Of a DNA stretch of 10,168 bases, positions 5,995-10,168 are shown piece by piece. Made by a program: the position numbers and the translations under genes. Below the pieces are notes generated by a model that saw only the letters and a program-made list of their open reading frames with translations, did not search any database and was not told the origin of the DNA. Each line of letters starts with the position of its first letter. Positions within the stretch are counted from its first letter, which is position 1. The stretch lies in the NCBI GenBank assembly GCA_039916225.1, contig JBDSLU010000041.1, positions 1 through 10,168 on the forward strand, read 5' to 3'. The stretch is from JBDSLU01 sp039916225 (GTDB lineage: Bacteria > Acidobacteriota > Vicinamibacteria > Vicinamibacterales > Vicinamibacteraceae).

Positions 5995-8667
5995 ATGTGG
6001 CGACGGGCGCTCTCGCGTGTGCGTGCCCTCGTCGGCCGCCGTCGCTTCGAGGACGGGATGAGCGAGGAGATGCGCTTCCACCTGGAAGCCTACGTCAACG
6101 ACCTCGTCGGCGCCGGCACGCCGCCCGAAGCCGCGTGGCGCCGGGCACGGGCCGAGTTCGGCAGCGTCGACAACGCGAAGGACGATTGCCGCGAGGCGCG
6201 CGGCCTGATGCTCTTCGACGAGCTCGCGCGCAACCTGCGTTACGCCGTCCGCCTGCTGCGCAAGACGCCGGGCTTCACCGTCACCGCGCTCGCCACGCTG
6301 GCGATCTGTATCGGCGCCAACCTGACCATCTTCGCCGGCGTCTATTCGATCCTCCTGCGCCCGATGCCCTTCCCGGAAGCCGATCGCCTCGTCGCGGTGT
6401 TCAACGCCTATCCCAAGGCCGGCGTCCCTGACGATGGCTCGACGCTCACGAACTACGACGAGCGACGCGGCCGTATCGACGCGCTGGCCGCGCTCGCCGT
6501 CTATCGCGACGGCACTGCCATCGTCGGCGAGCCGGGCTCGACCGAGCGGGAATCGATCTCGCGAGTGTCCCCGGAGTTCTTTGCGACGCTCGGAGCCGGC
6601 CCGGTCGCGGGACGCGCGTTCACCGAAGCGGAGATGACGTATCAGACCGACCACGTCGTCATCATCACCGACGCGTACTGGCGACAGTGGTACGACCGCG
6701 ATCGCGCGGTGCTCGGACGGCGGATCCGGGTCGACGGCGTCGAACGAGCCATCGTCGGCGTGCTGCCGCCGGACTTCAGCTTCCTCTCGTCGAAGGCGCG
6801 GCTCTATTTCCCGCTGTCGTCGAACGCCGAGGAGCGGGAGCCGAAGCGCCGCCACTGGGGGAGCTCCACTCACATGATCGCGAGGCTTCGGCCAGGAACG
6901 ACGCTCGCCGAGGCGCAGTCGCAGGTCGATGCGCACAACGCCGCCGTCGAAGGTGGCGGCATCGAAGCCAAGGCGATGGCCGACGCGGGCTTCCGCTCGA
7001 TCGTGGAGCCGCTGCACGCGGGCCACGTGGCCGCCATCCGTCCCACGCTGCTGCTGATGCAGGCGGGCGCGCTGTTCCTGCTCCTCATCGGCGCGCTCAA
7101 TCTCGTGAACCTCCTCCTCATCCGCGCCAGCCAACACGTGCGGGAGCTCGCGGTCCGCCAGGCGATCGGCGCCGGCCGGCGTCACGTCGTGAGCGCGGTG
7201 GTCGTCGAGACGACCGCGCTCACGCTCGGTGGCGGACTGCTGGGGCTCGTCGTCGGAGCCGTCGGGATCCGCCTGCTGCCGTTGCTCGGGACCGATCGGC
7301 TGCCGCTGGGAACGCACATCGCGCTCGACCCGCGCGTCGCCGTCACGGTGCTCCTGGGCGCCCTCGTCCTGGGCGTCGCGATCGCGCTGCCGATCGCGTG
7401 GTACAGCCTGCGACAGCGCGTCGCCAGCGGGATGCAGTTCGAGTCGCGCGGGAGCACGGCGAGCCGCGCAGCGCAGCGCTTGCGGCACGGCTTCATCGTG
7501 GCCCAGATCGGGCTGGCGTTCGCCCTGCTGTCCGGCGCGGGCCTGCTCGGCCTCAGCCTGAACAAGGTGATGGCGGTGTCGCCGGGGTTCAGGCCCGAGC
7601 GCGTGCTGGCCGGCCAGATCTCGCTGCCGTGGAGCAGTTACCAACGCGACGCGGACCGCCTCGCCTTCGTCGAACGGCTCGTCGGCGATATCGCTCGCAC
7701 GCCGGGAGTGATGGCCGCGGGGATCGTGACCAACGTGCCGCTCAGCGGCAACAGCAGTCGGAGCTCCGCCACGGTGAAGGGGCGTCCGCGTCGCCCGGGC
7801 GAGTCTCCGCGCGCGATCTACTCCTATAGCGTCGGCGGCGACTACTTCTCCGCGATGGGCTTCACGCTGCGCGAAGGTCGATTCGTCGTCGATGCCGATT
7901 CACGGCGCGCCGAACGTGTCTGCGTCGTCGACGAGGACTTCGCGCGTCGCTACTGGCCGACGGGCGGTGCGATCGGACAGCGCGTCTTCCCGGGTTCAAA
8001 TCCGGCGGAAGGCCGCGAGGTCGAAGGCTTCACGATCGTCGGCGTCGTCGGCGCGGCGAAACAGGATCGGCTCACCGAAGACGACGCGCTGGGTGCGGTC
8101 TACTATCCCTTCGGCCATCGCCAGGACAACGACTTCTTCGTCGTCACACGAACGAGCGCGGTAGCAGAAGCGTTCGCGAACACGCTGCGACCGATCGTCC
8201 GCGCGATCGATCCGGACCTGCCGGTCAACGACATCCAAACGATGGACGCGCGGATCGAGGACAGCCTGGTGGCGCGACGCTCACCGGCGCTGCTGGCGGG
8301 CGTGTTCTCCGGGATCGCGATGTTGCTGACGGCGATCGGCACGTATGGCGTCTTGAGCTATGCGGTGGCGCAACGCCGGCGGGAGATTGCCTTGCGCATG
8401 GCTCTTGGGGCGCAGCCGGCGCAGGTGCGGCGCCAGTTCGTGTCGCTCGCGCTCGGCCTGCTCGCCGCCGGCACGGCGCTCGGCGTGATAGCCGCGTGGA
8501 TCACCGGCCAGGCGATGCAAACGCTGCTCTATCAGGTACCGGCGCTGCACGTCGCCGTGCTCGCCGGCACCGCGGTGACTCTGGGCGTCGTGTCGCTCGC
8601 CGCCTGCCTGGTCCCCTCGTACCGCGCGGCGCGCGTCTCGCCGATGGAAGCGCTCGCGGACCAGTAG
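5995..8667 (+). CDS. ADOP: MacB/FtsX-type ABC transporter permease without its own ATPase
   Basis: 890 residues, within the usual range for acidobacterial duplicated orphan permeases. Layout: a soluble N-terminal permease-prefix region (about 1-75, with SEEMRFHLEAYVNDLVGAG and RRARAEFGSVDNAKDDCREA); first membrane helix (about 94-119, after LRKTPGFTVTALATL); first MacB-like periplasmic domain (to about 350); a first FtsX block of three helices (about 350-471); a further helix (about 498-522, HGFIVAQIGLAFALL); second periplasmic domain (to about 735); and a second FtsX block (about 764-885) with RRREIALRMALGAQPAQVRRQF, ending YRAARVSPMEALADQ. The two REIALRxAxGA-type elements (the first reads VRELAVRQAIGAGRRHV) are the coupling helices expected to meet a nucleotide-binding subunit. 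No ATPase gene is adjacent, hence 'orphan'. MacB relatives are mechanotransmitters in export rather than classic channels; the substrate is unknown. It is cotranscribed with padR and convergent with the next gene, with no clear terminator in the 29-base gap. Confidence 0.93.
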   Translation: MWRRALSRVRALVGRRRFEDGMSEEMRFHLEAYVNDLVGAGTPPEAAWRRARAEFGSVDNAKDDCREARGLMLFDELARNLRYAVRLLRKTPGFTVTALATLAICIGANLTIFAGVYSILLRPMPFPEADRLVAVFNAYPKAGVPDDGSTLTNYDERRGRIDALAALAVYRDGTAIVGEPGSTERESISRVSPEFFATLGAGPVAGRAFTEAEMTYQTDHVVIITDAYWRQWYDRDRAVLGRRIRVDGVERAIVGVLPPDFSFLSSKARLYFPLSSNAEEREPKRRHWGSSTHMIARLRPGTTLAEAQSQVDAHNAAVEGGGIEAKAMADAGFRSIVEPLHAGHVAAIRPTLLLMQAGALFLLLIGALNLVNLLLIRASQHVRELAVRQAIGAGRRHVVSAVVVETTALTLGGGLLGLVVGAVGIRLLPLLGTDRLPLGTHIALDPRVAVTVLLGALVLGVAIALPIAWYSLRQRVASGMQFESRGSTASRAAQRLRHGFIVAQIGLAFALLSGAGLLGLSLNKVMAVSPGFRPERVLAGQISLPWSSYQRDADRLAFVERLVGDIARTPGVMAAGIVTNVPLSGNSSRSSATVKGRPRRPGESPRAIYSYSVGGDYFSAMGFTLREGRFVVDADSRRAERVCVVDEDFARRYWPTGGAIGQRVFPGSNPAEGREVEGFTIVGVVGAAKQDRLTEDDALGAVYYPFGHRQDNDFFVVTRTSAVAEAFANTLRPIVRAIDPDLPVNDIQTMDARIEDSLVARRSPALLAGVFSGIAMLLTAIGTYGVLSYAVAQRRREIALRMALGAQPAQVRRQFVSLALGLLAAGTALGVIAAWITGQAMQTLLYQVPALHVAVLAGTAVTLGVVSLAACLVPSYRAARVSPMEALADQ

Positions 8668-8696
8668 CTGCGACTCCCGGCTCGCCTGGCGCGTCC

Positions 8697-9659
8697 CTAG
8701 CGCACGGGTTGGGACGGGTCACGGCGAATCCATTTGTAGGCGGTGACCGAGTTCTTCCAGAAGTATTTTTCGGCGGCAGTAGTCGTACGCCCGGCAAAGT
8801 AGGCGGTGGCCATCGCGAAGACGTTGTCGATGGGGGCGACGCCGTCGCTGTTCGGCCAGTCGCTGCCGAAGACCACGCGATCCTCGCCGAACACGTCCAT
8901 CAGCCGATCCAGCCAGCCCTTGTAGCTGCCGACGTCCGTCGAGATCTGCCCCTTGACGTCGTGAATGATCGCCGAGAGCTTGACGAACACCTGCGGGCGC
9001 GCGCCCAGCTCGCGCAGCGCGGTCTCGAGGGCGGCGCGATCCGCGGCTGTTTCGGGCATGGGCAACGCCGGCAGGTGATCGAGGACCACGCGCAGCGTCG
9101 GCACGCGGTCCGTCACCCGCACGATCGCCTGTAGCAACGAGAGGCGCGGGTTGGCCGTGTCCATCACCAGATCGGCCTCGGCGAGCCGCCGCAGGCCGCC
9201 GATGAACGCCGGCGATTCCACCTGCGCCGCGATATCGCGGCCCCACAGGTTGCCACAGCGGATCCCGCGAAACAGCCGGTTCTTGCGGTAGCGGTCGAGG
9301 TACTCAGGAAACTCCGGCTTCTCCGGTTCGAGGTTGCCGACGACGCCGACGACGATCGGGTCGCGTTCGGCGACCTCGAGCACCCAGAGATTGTCCTCGA
9401 CCCACGGGCTCGCCTCCACCTTGACGGCGCCGACCACACCGAGCGGACCGGCGAGCGTCCGATACCGGGCCGGCAGCGCGGCGACCGGCGGACTGGACGA
9501 CTTGGGCCCGGTGTAGGGCGCGCCCTGCGGGCGATTGGGGTCGAACAGGTGGATGTGGGTATCGATGATCGGGATGGCCGCGGGCTGCGCCGCGAGACCG
9601 GGAGCCAGGGCGGTCGCGGCCAGACTCGTCAGGAACGTGCGCCGTTCGATCTCGGACAT
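8697..9659 (-). CDS. Exported amidohydrolase (amidohydrolase 2 / LigI-like, COG3618 type)
   Basis: 320 residues from ATG 9659-9657. This start is chosen because it begins a twin-arginine signal, MSEIERRTFLTSLAATALAP, with a cleavage region near GLAAQPA (about residue 25); the frame open to 9737 is not protein-like. There is no clear Shine-Dalgarno. The (beta/alpha)8 metal-hydrolase signature is present: DTHIHLFDP (His35, His37), His195 in VVLDHLPALP, and Asp267 in FGSDWPNSDG. Together with the length these point to the amidohydrolase-2 branch that includes 2-pyrone-4,6-dicarboxylate lactonase and sugar-lactone hydrolases, some of which work without a bound metal. The likely reaction is hydrolysis of a lactone or similar C-O bond, after folding in the cytoplasm and Tat export to the periplasm. 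The exact substrate cannot be told. It is divergent from a sugar dehydrogenase-like gene, whose lactone product would be a plausible but unproven substrate. Confidence 0.88.
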   Translation of the reverse strand: MSEIERRTFLTSLAATALAPGLAAQPAAIPIIDTHIHLFDPNRPQGAPYTGPKSSSPPVAALPARYRTLAGPLGVVGAVKVEASPWVEDNLWVLEVAERDPIVVGVVGNLEPEKPEFPEYLDRYRKNRLFRGIRCGNLWGRDIAAQVESPAFIGGLRRLAEADLVMDTANPRLSLLQAIVRVTDRVPTLRVVLDHLPALPMPETAADRAALETALRELGARPQVFVKLSAIIHDVKGQISTDVGSYKGWLDRLMDVFGEDRVVFGSDWPNSDGVAPIDNVFAMATAYFAGRTTTAAEKYFWKNSVTAYKWIRRDPSQPVR

Positions 9660-9711
9660 GGCGGAGATTCTAGCCCCCGTCGTGTGTCGCGCCGAGCTGG
9701 CGCCTGACCGG

Positions 9712-9736
9712 TGGACCGCCTTTGGCAAGCGGTCCA
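9712..9736. repeat. Intergenic palindrome TGGACCGC-N9-GCGGTCCA
   Basis: A perfect 8-bp inverted repeat with loop CTTTGGCAA lies in the spacer between the divergent amidohydrolase and sugar dehydrogenase-like genes. There is no T-run. It is either a REP-like dispersed palindrome or an operator for the divergent pair. The candidate TTG start of the downstream gene (9722) falls in the loop, which makes that start questionable. Confidence 0.5.
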
Positions 9737-10168
9737 TCTACGAGCCGCTGCGAGCGAAACGGAAGAACCGCCTTCGGAAGCCCAGCCGTCATTGCCTTCG
9801 TCCTGTCCGTCGTGGCCGGTGCCGCCGCCCAGGCCCCGCCGCCTCCGGCGCCGCTCACGGTCTCGCCGCCGGCGAACGCCCCATTCAAGGTCGAGGTGGT
9901 GGCCGACTTCGACTCGCCGTGGGCGATGACCTTCCTGCCCGACGGCCGGATGCTGATCACCGAGAAGGCGGGCACGCTGCATCTCGTGACCGCCGACGGC
10001 CAGCAGCGCAGACCGTCAGCGGCATCCCGACGGTGTACACCGAAGGCCAGGCCGGACTGATGGACGTCGTGCTGCATCCGCGCTTCGCGCAGAACAAGCT
10101 GGTCTACTTCAGCTACGCCGAGGCCGGTGAGGGCGGCAAGGGCGTCGTGCTGGCCCGCGGCACGTTCA
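9722..10168 (+). CDS. PQQ-dependent sugar dehydrogenase-like protein (GSDH/sorbosone dehydrogenase family), frameshifted and partial
   Basis: The N-terminal part of a secreted beta-propeller dehydrogenase; the gene runs off the window. The first frame gives a hydrophobic signal segment (PAVIAFVLSVVAGAAAQA), a Pro-rich linker, then FKVEVVADFDSPWAMTFLPD and GRMLITEKAGTLHLVTADG. That is the opening blade of the glucose/sorbosone dehydrogenase family, which oxidises sugars or aldoses with PQQ in the periplasm. At about 10000-10012 this frame loses sense and stops at 10058-10060. The match resumes one frame back with TVSGIPTVYTEGQAGLMDVV and HPRFAQNKLVYFSYAEAGEG. The offset equals loss of a single base, for example a C in CGC(C)AGACC. 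This may be a true mutation or a sequencing error. The start is uncertain: TTG 9722 is the only in-frame candidate with a fair length, and it sits in a palindrome. It is divergent from the amidohydrolase gene. Confidence 0.75.

Noticed and set aside
5833..7644. 603-codon open frame on the minus strand opposite padR/ADOP
   Set aside because: It is antisense to a clear permease, Arg/His/Asp-rich with no family motif, and explained by high GC in the third codon position of the real gene.
8668..8696. Bidirectional terminator between ADOP and the amidohydrolase
   Set aside because: No stem of useful length and no T-run is visible in the 29-base convergent gap.

Overview
The window reads as chromosomal DNA of a GC-rich Acidobacteriota, most likely a Vicinamibacteria-like lineage. 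The strongest pointer is the pair at 5652-8667: a PadR-family repressor coupled to an ATPase-less double-FtsX permease, the 'acidobacterial duplicated orphan permease' (ADOP) arrangement. This is an inference from gene types; no rRNA or marker gene is present.

Layout: (1) 1-1129 has no convincing intact gene. On the minus strand it holds wreckage of a mobile region. One part is a decayed CHC2-zinc-finger/Toprim primase-like gene, with start codon and Shine-Dalgarno intact. Immediately downstream is the C-terminal scrap of a tyrosine recombinase whose catalytic Tyr appears to be Cys. A weak small ORF lies on the plus strand at 812-1063. (2) 1130-4729 (minus) is a hybrid sensor kinase of about 1199 residues: signal peptide, 14 Reg_prop propeller blades, Y_Y_Y domain, one membrane helix, HisKA, HATPase and receiver. 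(3) 4730-5048 is a non-coding gap with a palindrome. (4) 5049-5459 (minus) is a small VOC/glyoxalase-fold protein, divergent from padR. (5) 5652-8667 (plus) is the padR-ADOP operon, headed by a near-consensus promoter with three copies of a CTAGGAG heptamer woven through it. (6) 8697-9659 (minus) is a Tat-exported amidohydrolase of the LigI-like family, convergent with ADOP. (7) 9722-10168 (plus) is the start of a PQQ-dependent sugar dehydrogenase-like gene, divergent from the amidohydrolase. It is broken by an apparent one-base frameshift and cut by the window edge.

The genes do not form a single pathway. The two regulatory systems (sensor kinase; PadR-ADOP) look independent. The amidohydrolase and the sugar dehydrogenase are both predicted to be exported and could share a periplasmic catabolic role. 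No clearly new system is visible. The items most worth following are the padR operator layout, the decayed primase/integrase remnant, the 14-blade sensor, the frameshift at about 10010 and two intergenic palindromes.
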